Numbered from the stretch's first letter, positions 1 to 11,277 are shown. The stretch is DNA of 64,000 bases from Achromobacter pestifer (GCF_013267355.1 NZ_CP053985.1:2480001-2544000), one strand, 5' to 3'. Translations and numbers: made by a program. The notes: generated by a model not told the origin, from the sequence alone.

Positions 1-240
1 CAGCGTCAATTGATAGAAGCTCTGGAGCGCCGCGGCCACGCCGCGCGCGAACCATTGAGACTAGACCATCCGGAGGACGAGGCCTGGCGCAAAGGGCCCT
101 TGCCCGAAGCGCTGCAAGAGGCCCGCAGCCGGCCCGAATGGTCGGCCCTGGGCGAGCACTACGAAGACAGCGACCGCCGCAAGCGCGTGCTGCGCGAATT
201 GGCGAAAACCCTTGCCGACGCGCCGCCGCCCGGCGCCTGA
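1..240 (+). CDS. C-terminal fragment of an unrecognised protein
   Basis: The reading frame is open from the first base of the window to a TGA at 238-240, so this is the 3' end of a gene that starts upstream. About 79 residues are visible: charged, rich in Arg, Glu and Ala, with no membrane segment and no cysteine, ending in a Pro-rich tail. I do not recognise the family and assign no function. It is on the same strand as the ABC transporter operon that follows, but about 360 bases and a good promoter separate them, so it is probably a separate transcript. Confidence 0.6.
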   Translation, partial: QRQLIEALERRGHAAREPLRLDHPEDEAWRKGPLPEALQEARSRPEWSALGEHYEDSDRRKRVLRELAKTLADAPPPGA

Positions 241-316
241 ACGCAGAGCCGCCAGCCTTGCCGCACGCACCATTCCACGCCGTCGGCAAGCAAGTACTAA
301 CCCCAATCCAAACCGA

Positions 317-344
317 TTGACGCTTAAACGAATGGATCTATAAG
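317..344 (+). promoter_or_regulatory. Sigma-70-type promoter of the peptide ABC operon
   Basis: TTGACG at 317-322 and TATAAG at 339-344 are separated by 16 bp, each one base from the consensus hexamers. It is the best promoter match in the upstream region and faces the transporter operon. It implies an untranslated leader of about 245 nt. Confidence 0.6.
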
Positions 345-521
345 ATTCGTTCTGCATAGGCGCGGGTCCGTCCCCGTCATGATAATCACAAGGGGTTGGG
401 TCTATCGTGAAGTCGAAGTCCTACGCAGTGATTTCCCGCAGCGCCATCTTCGGCGCGCGCGCAGCACGCGCTGCGTCCCGCCAGACCCCAATCCGTCTTT
501 CGTCGTAAGCAGCAACGCCAT

Positions 522-548
522 GCCCCGGATCCCCCATGGGGCCGGGGC
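522..548 (+). promoter_or_regulatory. GC-rich nested hairpin in the leader of the peptide ABC operon
   Basis: GCCCCGG (522-528) pairs with CCGGGGC (542-548), and the inner CCCC (532-535) pairs with GGGG (538-541), giving an 11-bp stem interrupted by a 3-nt bulge. No T tract follows, so it is not an intrinsic terminator. It sits about 50 nt before the start codon and could affect translation or mRNA stability. Confidence 0.35.
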
Positions 549-597
549 CCTGTCACTTCTGTCGCGCTATCCGCGCACCACACGGAGCATGAGGGCT

Positions 598-2205
598 ATG
601 CGTACTTTTCCCCACCTGAAGCAAGCTGCGCTCGCGGCTGCCATCGCTGCATCGCTGGCATTCAGCGCCGGCGCGGCCGCCAAGACCTTTCACTGGTCCT
701 ACCAAGGCGATGCGACGTCCATGGATCCGATGGCCCTGAACGAAACGTTCACGCTGGGCTTCCAGGGCAACATCTACGAAACACTGGCCGGCTACGACGG
801 CAATCTGAAACTGACGCCGCTGCTGGCGGAAAGCTGGGAGAACCCCGAACCCACGAAATGGGTATTCAAGCTGCGCAAGGGCGTGAAGTTCCACGACGGC
901 TCGCCGTTCACGGCGGACGACGTCATCTTCTCCTGGAAGCGCAGCTTGACCCCGGGCTCCGACATGAAGGGCTACGGCGCCAAGGCCTCCGACATCAAGA
1001 AGGTGGATGACTACACCATCGAAGTCACCACGCCCACGCCCAACCCCATCCTGCCGCGCGAATGGGTGTTCCTGTACATCATGAGCAAGTCGTGGTCGGA
1101 AAAGAACAAGACCACCGAAGCCACCAACGTCAAGGGCGACAACCAGGGCAACTACGCCAACCTCAACGCCAACGGCACCGGCCCCTTCATGCTCGCCTCG
1201 CGCCAGCCCGACGTGAAGACCGTGCTCAAACGCTACGACGGCTACTGGAACAAGAACATCAAGACCAATGTCGACGAGGTCATCTTCCAGCCGATCACGC
1301 AGGAAGCGACGCGCGTGGCCGCGCTGATCTCCGGCGAAATGGACCTGGTGCAGCCCGTGCCCGTGCAAGACTGGAAGCGGATCGAAGACGCCAAGGGCGT
1401 CAAGCCGCTGACCGCACCCGAAGCGCGCGCCATCTTCATCGGCATGGACCAGGACCGCGACGAGCTGCTGTTCTCGGACGTGAAGGGCAAGAACCCCTTC
1501 AAGGATCCCAAGGTGCGCGAAGCCGTGGTGCTGGCCGTGGACACCAAGGCCATCAACGAGAAGATCATGCGCGGCGCGGCCAAGCCGCTGGGCTCGCTCA
1601 TCGCCACCGCCATCAACGGCTATGACGATTCCTTCGGCGCGCCGTACAAGCCGGATCCCGAACGCGCCAAGAAGCTGCTGGCCGAGGCCGGCTATCCCAA
1701 GGGCTTCACGGTCACCATGGACTGCCCGAACGACCGTTACGTCAACGACGAAAAGGTCTGCCAGGCCGTGGCCGGCATGCTGGCGCGCGTGGGCATCAAG
1801 ATCAACCTGCTGGCGCAGACCAAGTCGAAGTACTTCGGCAAGATCCTGCTGCAGGCCGGCAACCAGACCAGCATGTACATGCTGGGCTGGACGCCCAGCT
1901 CCACCGATGCACACAACACGCTGTTGAACCTGACCTCGTGCCGCAACGCCAAGACCGCGGCGGGCCAGTTCAACCTGGGCGGCTACTGCAACAAGAAGGT
2001 CGACGAACTCACCGACAAGATCGGCGTGGAAACCGACCAGGCCAAGCGCAACGCCATGATCAAGGAAGCCTTCGAGATCGTGCGCACCGACTATGGCTAC
2101 CTGCCGCTGCACCAGCAGCCCATGTCCTGGGGCGTGAAGGACAACATCAAGGTCATCCAGCGCGCCGACGACGTGCTCGACCTGCGCGACGTCGTCCTGC
2201 CGTAA
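598..2205 (+). CDS. Periplasmic peptide-binding protein of an ABC transporter (SBP_bac_5 family)
   Basis: This is the extracytoplasmic receptor (535 aa) of the ABC importer encoded by the next three genes; family members bind di- or oligopeptides, nickel or similar small cationic ligands. A signal peptide is clear: Lys-containing N-region, Ala/Leu-rich core, and an AGAAA cleavage site before KTFHWSY. The mature N-terminus matches the family pattern (DATSMDP, then LAESWE and WVFKLRKGVKFHDGSPFTADDV). Length is typical of DppA-like proteins. ATG at 598 has a GAGGG just upstream; an in-frame ATG at 589 is an alternative adding three residues. The exact substrate cannot be read from sequence. An intercistronic hairpin follows the gene. 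Confidence 0.9.
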   Translation: MRTFPHLKQAALAAAIAASLAFSAGAAAKTFHWSYQGDATSMDPMALNETFTLGFQGNIYETLAGYDGNLKLTPLLAESWENPEPTKWVFKLRKGVKFHDGSPFTADDVIFSWKRSLTPGSDMKGYGAKASDIKKVDDYTIEVTTPTPNPILPREWVFLYIMSKSWSEKNKTTEATNVKGDNQGNYANLNANGTGPFMLASRQPDVKTVLKRYDGYWNKNIKTNVDEVIFQPITQEATRVAALISGEMDLVQPVPVQDWKRIEDAKGVKPLTAPEARAIFIGMDQDRDELLFSDVKGKNPFKDPKVREAVVLAVDTKAINEKIMRGAAKPLGSLIATAINGYDDSFGAPYKPDPERAKKLLAEAGYPKGFTVTMDCPNDRYVNDEKVCQAVAGMLARVGIKINLLAQTKSKYFGKILLQAGNQTSMYMLGWTPSSTDAHNTLLNLTSCRNAKTAAGQFNLGGYCNKKVDELTDKIGVETDQAKRNAMIKEAFEIVRTDYGYLPLHQQPMSWGVKDNIKVIQRADDVLDLRDVVLP

Positions 2206-2222
2206 ACGGCAGCGACGCGAGC

Positions 2223-2246
2223 CCCGGGCGGCGCATGCCGCCCGGG
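2223..2246 (+). other. Intercistronic hairpin between binding-protein and permease genes
   Basis: CCCGGGCGGC (2223-2232) and GCCGCCCGGG (2237-2246) form a perfect 10-bp stem with a GCAT loop and no T tract. Hairpins in this position commonly protect the 3' end of the binding-protein message so that it accumulates above the permease message; that role here is inferred. Confidence 0.5.
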
Positions 2247-2324
2247 CGCGCCCGGCCCAGCCCCGGCTCCCGCCACCCGCGGGAAACGCGGCCCGGCGTT
2301 ATCTGAAACCGAGGGCTCCCGATA

Positions 2325-3296
2325 ATGCTTTCCTTTGTTGCGCAACGGCTTATCCAGTCGGTGCTGGTGATGTTGACGGTGGCGCTGATCGCGTTCTCCA
2401 TGTTCCGCTATGTCGGCGATCCGATAGCCAGCATGGTCGGCCAGGACACCACCCCTGAACAACGCGCCCAACTGCGCGAACAGCTGGGTCTGGACGATCC
2501 CTTCGTGGTGCAGTACGCGCACTTCGTGGCCAATGCCGTGCGCGGTGACTTCGGCATGTCGTACCGCCATCGCCGGCCCGTCAGCGAACTGCTCGAAGAG
2601 CGCATGCCCGCCACGCTGGAACTGTCCTTCGTGTCCGCCGTGATGGCGCTGGCCCTGGGCATACCCATGGGCATCTACACCGCGCTCAAACGCCACGGCG
2701 TGCTGTCCAAGGCCTTCATGGCGATTTCGCTGGCCGGCATATCGCTGCCCACCTTCCTCATCGGCATCCTGCTCATCCTGGTCTTCGGCGTGCAGCTGCG
2801 ATGGCTGCCCAGCTTCGGGCGCGGCGACGTGGTCAGCCTGGGATGGTGGACCACCGGCTTTCTGACCAAATCAGGTTGGCTGGCGCTGATCATGCCCGCC
2901 ATCACGCTGGCGCTGTTCCAGATGACGCTGATCATGCGGCTGGTGCGCGCCGAAATGCTGGAAGTGCTGCGCGCCGACTTCATCAAGTTCGCGCGCGCCC
3001 GAGGCCTGCCGGAACGGTTGATCAATTTCCGCCACGCGCTCAAGAACACCATGGTGCCCGTCATCACCATCACCGGGCTGCAGCTGGGCTCCATCATCGC
3101 TTTCGCCATCATCACCGAAACCGTGTTCCAGTGGCCCGGCATGGGCCTGCTGTTCATCCAGGCCATCAGCATGGTGGACATCCCCGTCATGGCGGCCTAC
3201 CTGGTGCTGATCGCCTTCATGTTCGTGGTCATCAACCTGGTCGTGGACCTGCTGTACTTCGCCGTGGACCCGCGTCTGCGCGTGCAGAGCAAGTAA
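2325..3296 (+). CDS. Peptide ABC transporter permease, DppB type
   Basis: Inner-membrane permease (323 aa) pairing with the next gene product to form the translocation channel. It begins with the family-typical MLSFVAQRLIQS..V.M transmembrane helix and a periplasmic loop carrying the EQRAQLREQLGLDDP motif of DppB/OppB proteins. The cytoplasmic EAA loop is visible near residues 210-235 (ADFIKFARARGLPERLINFRHALKN). About six hydrophobic segments are present. A ribosome binding site (GAGGG) precedes the ATG. The next permease gene starts 10 nt after the stop, so the operon is tightly coupled. Confidence 0.92.
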   Translation: MLSFVAQRLIQSVLVMLTVALIAFSMFRYVGDPIASMVGQDTTPEQRAQLREQLGLDDPFVVQYAHFVANAVRGDFGMSYRHRRPVSELLEERMPATLELSFVSAVMALALGIPMGIYTALKRHGVLSKAFMAISLAGISLPTFLIGILLILVFGVQLRWLPSFGRGDVVSLGWWTTGFLTKSGWLALIMPAITLALFQMTLIMRLVRAEMLEVLRADFIKFARARGLPERLINFRHALKNTMVPVITITGLQLGSIIAFAIITETVFQWPGMGLLFIQAISMVDIPVMAAYLVLIAFMFVVINLVVDLLYFAVDPRLRVQSK

Positions 3297-3306
3297 AGGA
3301 CTCGTC

Positions 3307-4233
3307 ATGATTGCTCGCATCGCTCCCTTCTTCGCCCGCGCCGCCGACAGCGACCTCTGGCACAGTTTCAAGCGTTCTCCCGGCGCCATCATCGCCGCGA
3401 TCGTCACGCTGGCCATTCTGCTGGGCGCGCTGTTCGCGCCCGTCGTCGCGCCGCACAACCCCTTCGACCTGGCTTCCTTGAGCATCATGGACGCCAACAC
3501 GCCGCCATCCTGGGAAGAGGGCGGCAGCCCCGACTTCCTGCTGGGCACCGACGACCAGGGCCGCGACATCCTGTCGGCCGTGCTGTACGGCTCGCGCGTG
3601 TCATTGCTGGTGGGCTTCGCGTCCGTGCTGTTCTCGATGGTGCTGGGCGTGACCCTGGGCCTCATCAGCGGCTATGCCGGCGGCCGCGTGGACAGCTTCA
3701 TCATGCGCATCGCCGACGTGCAGCTGTCGTTTCCGGCCATCCTGGTGGCGCTGCTGATCGACGGCGTGGCGCGCGGTCTGCTGCCGCGCGACATGCACGA
3801 CCAGCTTGCGCTGTACGTGCTGATCTTCGCCATCGGCATCTCCGGCTGGGTGCAGTACGCCCGCACCGTGCGCGGCTCCACACTGGTGGAACGCAACAAG
3901 GAATACGTGCAGGCGGCGCGCCTCATCGGCATCGGCCCCATCACCATCCTGCGTCGGCACATCCTGCCCAACGTCATGGGACCGGTGCTGGTCATCGCCA
4001 CCATCCACCTGGCCATCGCCATCATCACCGAAGCCACGCTCTCGTTCCTCGGCGTGGGCGTGCCGCCCACGGCCCCCTCGCTGGGCACGCTGATCCGCAT
4101 CGGCAACAGCTATCTTTTCTCGGGCATGTGGTGGATCTCCATCTTCCCCGGCATCGCGCTGGTGGCGCTGGTGCTGTCGGTCAACCTGCTGGGCGACTGG
4201 CTGCGCGACGCGCTCAACCCCAAGCTGCGCTGA
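3307..4233 (+). CDS. Peptide ABC transporter permease, DppC type
   Basis: Second inner-membrane permease (308 aa). The N-terminal cytoplasmic stretch with FKRSPGAIIA is followed by a transmembrane helix and the LGTDDQGRDILSAVLYGSRVSL motif characteristic of DppC/OppC. The EAA loop (EYVQAARLIGIGPITILRRHILPN) is near residues 199-222, and the C-terminal LGDWLRDALNPKLR end is family-typical. AAAGGA lies seven bases before the ATG. The ATPase gene begins seven bases after the stop. Confidence 0.92.
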   Translation: MIARIAPFFARAADSDLWHSFKRSPGAIIAAIVTLAILLGALFAPVVAPHNPFDLASLSIMDANTPPSWEEGGSPDFLLGTDDQGRDILSAVLYGSRVSLLVGFASVLFSMVLGVTLGLISGYAGGRVDSFIMRIADVQLSFPAILVALLIDGVARGLLPRDMHDQLALYVLIFAIGISGWVQYARTVRGSTLVERNKEYVQAARLIGIGPITILRRHILPNVMGPVLVIATIHLAIAIITEATLSFLGVGVPPTAPSLGTLIRIGNSYLFSGMWWISIFPGIALVALVLSVNLLGDWLRDALNPKLR

Positions 4234-4240
4234 GGAAGCC

Positions 4241-5968
<1,728 letters not shown>

Positions 5969-5993
5969 CGCCAGGCGCCACCCGGAGCGAGAC

Positions 5994-7202
5994 ATGACGG
6001 CGACACGACAGACCCTGTTCATAGGCGGCAAGGTTTTCGACGGCAAGGGCAAGCTGCTGCCCGATCATGGCGTGCTGGTCGAAGGCCGGCACGTAACACG
6101 CGTGGCGCCGGCCGGGGAGTTCTCCGGCTACGCCGGCGCCACCGTGCGCACCGACGGCATGACCCTGATGCCCAGCCTGGCCGACTGTCACGTCCACCTG
6201 GTCTACACGGGCGGCGCCGATCCCAACGCGCAGTTGAGCAAGCAGGGTCCCGCGCAGATCACGCTGACGGCGCTGGAGAACGCCCAGGCCAGCCTGCGCG
6301 GCGGAGTCACCGCGCTGCGCGATTGCGGCGGCAAGGACTACCTGGAATTCGGCGTGCGCGACGCCATCGCGCGCGGCGTGTTCCCGGGCCCCACGATCAA
6401 GGCCTCGGGCCGCATCATCTGCATGACGGGCGGCCACGGCAACCGTATCGGCCGCGTCGCCGACGGCTGTGAAGACGTGATCAAGGCCGTGCGAGAACAG
6501 GTCCACGCAGGCTGCGATCTCGTGAAGATCATGGCCACGGGCGGCGTCATGACGCCGGGCGTCAGCCCCATGGACGCGCACTACAGCTTCGACGAAATGA
6601 AGGCCGGTGTACACGAGGCCAAGCGCTTTCGCAAAAGCACCGCCAGCCATGCGCAAGGCACGCTGGGCATCCTGAACGCCGTGCGCGCCGGCATCGATTC
6701 GATCGAACACGGCATCTTCATGGACGACGAATGCCTGCGCGAGATGCTGGACGCCCAGACTTATCTGGTGCCAACCATCGCCGCCATCCGCAACATCATC
6801 TCCAACGCCGATAACGGCATCCCCGCCTACGCCGTCGACAAGGCGCGCGCGGTGGAACAGCGCCACCGCGAATCGTTCCAGATGTACTACAAGGCGGGCG
6901 GGCGCATCGCGCTGGGCACCGACGCCGGCACGCCGTTCAACCTGCATGGCGAGAACGCGATGGAACTCGCCTACATGGTGGAGTTCGGCATGACGCCCGT
7001 GGATGCGCTGATCGCCGGCACCTCGCGCGGGCACGACTTGATGGGCATGGATCAGCACGGCGTCATCGCCGACGGCAAGGTGGCGGATCTGCTGCTGGTG
7101 CAGGGCGATCCCACCCAAGACATCATGAAGGCCGCCGACAAGCGCTTCCATGTGGCGGTGCTGCGCAACGGAGAAGCGGCCGCCGGCGTCTTGCCGCTTT
7201 GA
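5994..7202 (+). CDS. Metal-dependent amidohydrolase (imidazolonepropionase/prolidase-like)
   Basis: Cytosolic amidohydrolase-superfamily enzyme (402 aa) with a full ligand set: HVH (His66, His68), Lys178 in DLVKIMATGG (probably carboxylated and bridging two metals), His219, His239 and Asp310 in GTDAGTPF. Subgroup relatives cleave Xaa-Pro dipeptides, N-acyl amino acids or cyclic amides; the precise substrate is unknown. The start at ATG 5994 follows a CGGAG ribosome binding site, 25 nt after the transporter ATPase, so it probably shares the operon and hydrolyses what the transporter imports. A strong terminator follows. Confidence 0.85.
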   Translation: MTATRQTLFIGGKVFDGKGKLLPDHGVLVEGRHVTRVAPAGEFSGYAGATVRTDGMTLMPSLADCHVHLVYTGGADPNAQLSKQGPAQITLTALENAQASLRGGVTALRDCGGKDYLEFGVRDAIARGVFPGPTIKASGRIICMTGGHGNRIGRVADGCEDVIKAVREQVHAGCDLVKIMATGGVMTPGVSPMDAHYSFDEMKAGVHEAKRFRKSTASHAQGTLGILNAVRAGIDSIEHGIFMDDECLREMLDAQTYLVPTIAAIRNIISNADNGIPAYAVDKARAVEQRHRESFQMYYKAGGRIALGTDAGTPFNLHGENAMELAYMVEFGMTPVDALIAGTSRGHDLMGMDQHGVIADGKVADLLLVQGDPTQDIMKAADKRFHVAVLRNGEAAAGVLPL

Positions 7203-7230
7203 GGTGAAACGGGCGCGGAGCGCGCCAACG

Positions 7231-7267
7231 ATAAAGGCCGCCGCGCCCAGGGCGCGGCGGCCTTTAT
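7231..7267. terminator. Bidirectional intrinsic terminator
   Basis: Perfect 17-bp inverted repeat (7231-7247 with 7251-7267, CAG loop) flanked by AT-rich ends, lying between the convergent amidohydrolase and DUF945 genes. It can end transcription from both sides. Confidence 0.85.
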
Positions 7268-7294
7268 TACAGCTCGCTACGGGGGTTCGCTGAC

Positions 7295-8767
7295 TTAGCG
7301 AGCGCCGCCCATCGCGCCGCTCATGACCATCATCAGGAACTGCTCAACCGGCATCTTCTTGCCGTTGAAGTCGACCTGGCCGTCGGCGTAGTTCAGGTAG
7401 GTCACGATGTTGTTGTTCTCGACCTTGGCCATGCCCATGGCGGTGGCCATGGTGCCGACCATTTCAGCCTGGCCCTTGGCGGTCTGCTGAGCCTGCTCGG
7501 CTGGCACGCCGCGCACCTGGGGCTCGATGGCCATCAGGTCGCTCAGGTTGCCCTTGGACAGCACCAGCTTGGCATTGAGCTTGCGGATCGCCTGCTTCAG
7601 CGTGTCGGCAAACTCACCGTCCAGCGATGCCGGCTTGGCCATGTCCAGATCCAGGTTGAAGGTCGACGTGCCGTTGGCCGTGCGCACTTCCAGCGGCGAC
7701 ACCGCCAGCGTCGGGTTGCCGGCCAGCAGCAGTTCGACGTTGGTCTTGACGACCTGCATTTCTTCGTCCGTGAACTGGGGAGCCTGCTCCTCGCCCTTGC
7801 TCTGCATCATGCGGCGCGAAGCGGCTTCATAGACGTCGTTCAGCGCCTTGAACGCCTTCGAATCCAGCTTCTGCGCGTCCATGACCAGCTTCAGGCCGGC
7901 CATGTCCTTGTCCTGCACGTTGATCATGCCGAAATCCATGGCCATCTTCACGCCCATGAGCGAGTTGGCTTCCGTCACATCGACAGCAACAACGGTGTCC
8001 TTGAGCTGGACCGGCGGCTTTTCCTTGGACGTGATGGTCCAGTTCTTCAGGCCGACCTTCTGGCTGCCCACGTACATGTCGTTCGAAGCCGGCGTCATGT
8101 CGCTGGTCAGGGTCAGGCCGGTCAGGGCCATGCTGACGATGTCGCTTTCTTCGGACTGGCCCGCCAGCGTCAGGCTGTCGGCCTTCAGCGCGACCGTGCC
8201 ATGCTTGCTGCCAGTGGCGTAGGTCACGTCGCCCTTCATGCCCGAGAACTTCAGGCTGTTGGCGTCCTTGGCGAACTCGACCGGCGCCATGTCGAAGTTG
8301 CCAGTGATGTTCTTGGCGTAGCTGACGCTATAGGCGCCCGACAGGGGCACCGCGCCCTTGGCGGCGGCGAACCACTCCTTGACCAGGGGCGTCTCTTCCA
8401 GCTGGAAGCGGCTGGCGACCATGGCGGGCGCAAACGAGCCCGACTTCAGGTTGGACAGCGGGAAGGGGCCGTGGTCCAGGTGCTCGACGAACACGAGTTC
8501 GTGTTCGATGGCCGGCTTGCCATCGGCGGCGGGCTCGGTGACCTTCACGCGGTAGCGTTCGGTGGACGTGAACACGCCGCGATCGAACGACACCAGCTCA
8601 ACCACGGGGGTCACGCCCCATTTTTCGCCAACCTTCTTCAGTTCAAGGTTGGCCTGCTCGATCGATTGCTTGACGAAAGCCTCGGCCTTCTGGCCCGTAT
8701 ACCAAGCCGTGCCGGTCCAGACTGCGCCCAGCGCGACGACTACGCCCACTATTGCCGATTTTTTCAT
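7295..8767 (-). CDS. DUF945 (YdgA-like) membrane-anchored protein
   Basis: A 490-aa protein with one N-terminal transmembrane or signal-anchor helix (MKKSAIVGVVVALGAVW) followed by a long periplasmic region with KVGEKWGVTPVVELVSFDRGVF and the repeated beta-strand patterns of the DUF945 family. Members are widespread in Proteobacteria and have no well-defined biochemical role. The gene stands alone, convergent with the amidohydrolase and divergent from the helicase gene. On the minus strand an AGGATC lies just upstream of the ATG and a TATAAT hexamer at 8806-8811 is a candidate -10. Confidence 0.85.
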   Translation of the reverse strand: MKKSAIVGVVVALGAVWTGTAWYTGQKAEAFVKQSIEQANLELKKVGEKWGVTPVVELVSFDRGVFTSTERYRVKVTEPAADGKPAIEHELVFVEHLDHGPFPLSNLKSGSFAPAMVASRFQLEETPLVKEWFAAAKGAVPLSGAYSVSYAKNITGNFDMAPVEFAKDANSLKFSGMKGDVTYATGSKHGTVALKADSLTLAGQSEESDIVSMALTGLTLTSDMTPASNDMYVGSQKVGLKNWTITSKEKPPVQLKDTVVAVDVTEANSLMGVKMAMDFGMINVQDKDMAGLKLVMDAQKLDSKAFKALNDVYEAASRRMMQSKGEEQAPQFTDEEMQVVKTNVELLLAGNPTLAVSPLEVRTANGTSTFNLDLDMAKPASLDGEFADTLKQAIRKLNAKLVLSKGNLSDLMAIEPQVRGVPAEQAQQTAKGQAEMVGTMATAMGMAKVENNNIVTYLNYADGQVDFNGKKMPVEQFLMMVMSGAMGGAR

Positions 8768-9071
8768 TGCGATCCTTTATTCTTCAAATGGATGAAAGCG
8801 GACGGATTATAGGGATTGCAGCCTAGGGAAAACACTTATTTCGTGCAAAGGCGCTGCAATGTGTTGCTTATTGATACAGAACCGTCCTGGCCGGGCGGTG
8901 CTGCAACGCCACATCAGCTACAATCCGTCGGTGCGTTTTGCCAATCTGCGCACGTCCGCTAGGCCCTTCGCTGCCAAGCTTCGCCCATTAGGGCGCTTCC
9001 CTTTTCTCCTTTATTCGTCCGCCTGGATTGGAGTCTCTCAACTTGAGCGACGGGCTGCCGCTGGAGTTGTT
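8768..9071. promoter_or_regulatory. Divergent promoter region between DUF945 gene and rhlE
   Basis: No gene is supported here. For the minus strand, TATAAT (complement of 8806-8811) is a perfect -10 hexamer with only a weak -35. For the plus strand, TACAAT at 8919-8924 is a possible -10 of the helicase gene, implying a leader of about 145 nt. Long leaders are common for cold-inducible DEAD-box helicase genes, but nothing specific is recognisable. Confidence 0.4.
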
Positions 9072-10598
9072 TTGACTACCTCTTCCCCTTTCGCCGACCT
9101 CGGGCTGGCTGATTCCCTGTTGCGCGCCATTGCCGACACCGGCTATACCGCACCCACTCCCATTCAGGCCCAGGCCATTCCCCAGGTCCTGAAGGGTGGC
9201 GACTTGCTCGCCGCCGCCCAGACCGGCACCGGCAAGACCGCCGGCTTCACGCTGCCCATCCTGCACCTGCTGTCGCAGAAAAAACCCGAGCTGCGCAAGC
9301 CCGGCCGCCCGCGTTGCCTGATCCTGACCCCGACGCGTGAGTTGACCGCGCAGGTCGCGGAATCGGTGCAGACCTATGGCAAGTACACCTCGCTGACGTC
9401 CATGGTGATGTTCGGCGGCGTCAATATCAACCCGCAGATCTCCGCGCTGCGCAAGCCGCTGGACATCCTGGTCGCCACTCCCGGCCGCCTGCTGGACCAC
9501 TGCGGCCAGAAGACGGTGGACCTGTCCGGCGTCGAAATCCTGGTGCTGGACGAAGCCGACCGCATGCTGGACATGGGCTTCATCCGCGACATCCGCAAGA
9601 TCCTCGCGCTGCTGCCCAAGCAACGCCAGAACCTGCTGTTCTCGGCCACGTTCTCCGACGAGATCCGCACCCTGGCGCGCGGCGTGCTGAACAACCCCGG
9701 CGAAGTGTCGGTCACCCCACGCAACACCGCCACCGAGCTGGTCACCCAGACGGTGCACATTGTGGAACAGCACCACAAGCGCGACCTTATCAGCCACATC
9801 ATCCGCGAAAGCGGCTGGCACCAGGTGCTGGTGTTCACCCGCACCAAGCACGGCGCCAACCGCCTGGCCGAAAAGCTGGTCAAGGACGGCCTGACCGCCG
9901 CGGCCATCCACGGCAACAAGAGCCAATCGGCGCGCACCCGCGCCCTGGCCGGCTTCAAGGACAGCACCGTGACGGTGCTGGTCGCGACCGACATCGCTGC
10001 CCGCGGCCTGGACATCGACCAGCTGCCCCAGGTGGTGAACTTCGAATTGCCCAACGTGCCTGAAGACTACGTGCACCGCATCGGTCGCACGGGCCGCGCC
10101 GGCGCCACCGGCGCCGCGGTGTCGCTGGTCGACAGCAGCGAAATCAAGCTGTTGAAGGACATCGAACGCCTGATCAAGAAGACCATCGAGCGCAAACCGG
10201 TGGAAGGCTGGACGCCGCCCGCCACCAGCGCCGCGGCTTTCGACCGCCAGGAACGCGATGAAGACAACCGCAGCCCGCGCGGCGGCGGCGGCCGCAATGG
10301 CGGCCGTGGCGGCAACGGCAATGGCAACGGCGGCCGCTCGCGGCCAGCCCAAGGCCAGGGCCAGCCCCGCGCCGCAACGGGCGGCCGCGCCCCCGCCCCG
10401 GCCCGTGCCGGCGGTGAAGGCCGCGCCAGCCACGGTCCGCGCGACGGCAAGCCTGCCGACCGTCCGGCCCATGCCGGCCGCAACGAAAGCCGCCCCCAGC
10501 AGAACCATCGCCGTCCGGAAGGCTCCGCCCGCCCGGCAGGCAATGGCGGCTCGGGACGCCCCGCGGGCGGTCCGCGCGGCGCGCTGCTAAGCAAGTAA
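9072..10598 (+). CDS. rhlE: DEAD-box ATP-dependent RNA helicase, RhlE type
   Basis: RNA helicase (508 aa from TTG 9072) that remodels structured RNA in ribosome assembly and mRNA decay. All core motifs are present: the Q motif ([14 protein letters not shown]...PTPIQ), Walker A AQTGTGKT (about 49-56), PTREL, DEAD near residue 160, SAT, and [10 protein letters not shown]. The C-terminal 120 or so residues are low-complexity, rich in Gly, Arg, Asn and Pro, as in RhlE proteins, and probably bind RNA. The frame is open further upstream without an ATG close to the conserved start; TTG 9072 is chosen because TGGAG lies five bases before it and the family motif begins immediately after. Confidence 0.9.
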   Translation: MTTSSPFADLGLADSLLRAIADTGYTAPTPIQAQAIPQVLKGGDLLAAAQTGTGKTAGFTLPILHLLSQKKPELRKPGRPRCLILTPTRELTAQVAESVQTYGKYTSLTSMVMFGGVNINPQISALRKPLDILVATPGRLLDHCGQKTVDLSGVEILVLDEADRMLDMGFIRDIRKILALLPKQRQNLLFSATFSDEIRTLARGVLNNPGEVSVTPRNTATELVTQTVHIVEQHHKRDLISHIIRESGWHQVLVFTRTKHGANRLAEKLVKDGLTAAAIHGNKSQSARTRALAGFKDSTVTVLVATDIAARGLDIDQLPQVVNFELPNVPEDYVHRIGRTGRAGATGAAVSLVDSSEIKLLKDIERLIKKTIERKPVEGWTPPATSAAAFDRQERDEDNRSPRGGGGRNGGRGGNGNGNGGRSRPAQGQGQPRAATGGRAPAPARAGGEGRASHGPRDGKPADRPAHAGRNESRPQQNHRRPEGSARPAGNGGSGRPAGGPRGALLSK

Positions 10599-10640
10599 TA
10601 TCGCCGGCAAACCCGAAACAGCCATTCACGGACCCGCGCC

Positions 10641-11270
10641 ATGCCTTTATCCACCTGGTTGACGTTCTTCCTGGCCTCCTGGGCCATTTCGTTCTCGCCC
10701 GGCGCGGGAGCGATCTCGGCGATGTCCTCCGGGCTGAAATACGGCTTTGCGCGCGGCTACTGGAACACGGCTGGCCTGATCCTGGGCATCCTGTTCCAGT
10801 TTGTCGTGGTGGCGGTGGGCCTGGGCGCCGTGCTGGCCACGTCCGAAATGGCCTTCAACGTGGTCAAGTACCTGGGCGTGGCCTACCTGATCTACCTGGG
10901 CGTGCGCCAGATCCGCACGGATGCCGCGCCGGTCACGGTGGATTCGGGCGACCCCAAGCGCGCCACGGTCCGTGAACTGGTGCTGCGCGGCTTCCTGATC
11001 AACACCATGAACCCCAAGGGCACGGTGTTCCTGCTCGCCGTGGTGCCGCAGTTCGTGGACACCGCGCTGCCGCTGACCCAGCAATACGCGGCGATCGCCG
11101 CCACGCTGGCGTTCACCGACCTGGTGGCCATGGGCGTGTACACGCTGCTGGCGGCGCGTGTGCTGCGCCTGCTGCGCAGCGCCAAGCACATCCGCTGGAT
11201 GAACCGGACCTTTGGTTCGCTGTTCATCCTGGCAGGCGTATTCCTGGCGTCGTTCCGCCGCCATTCCTGA
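10641..11270 (+). CDS. LysE/RhtB-family amino acid exporter
   Basis: Inner-membrane exporter (209 aa) with about six hydrophobic segments and the LysE/RhtB signature near the N-terminus (SPGAGAISAMSSGLKYGFARGYWNTAGLILG) plus the GFLINTMNPKGTVFLLAVVPQF motif in the second half. Relatives export homoserine, threonine, lysine or leucine; the substrate here is unknown. It follows the helicase gene by about 40 nt and is closed by a clear terminator, so it may be co-transcribed with rhlE. Confidence 0.88.
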   Translation: MPLSTWLTFFLASWAISFSPGAGAISAMSSGLKYGFARGYWNTAGLILGILFQFVVVAVGLGAVLATSEMAFNVVKYLGVAYLIYLGVRQIRTDAAPVTVDSGDPKRATVRELVLRGFLINTMNPKGTVFLLAVVPQFVDTALPLTQQYAAIAATLAFTDLVAMGVYTLLAARVLRLLRSAKHIRWMNRTFGSLFILAGVFLASFRRHS

Positions 11271-11277
11271 ATCCCAT

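Larger units (their letters stand above)
241..597. other. Intergenic leader region before the peptide-binding protein gene
   Basis: No convincing gene lies here. The stretch holds a sigma-70-like promoter at 317-344, then a leader of about 250 bases containing a GC-rich nested hairpin at 522-548 shortly before the binding-protein start. The downstream frame stays open back to 379, but that part lacks a signal peptide or domain sense and I regard it as untranslated. Confidence 0.5.

Noticed and set aside
379..588. N-terminal extension of the peptide-binding protein from 379
   Set aside because: It would bury the signal peptide behind 70 basic, unrelated residues; the hairpin and ribosome binding signals favour 589 or 598.
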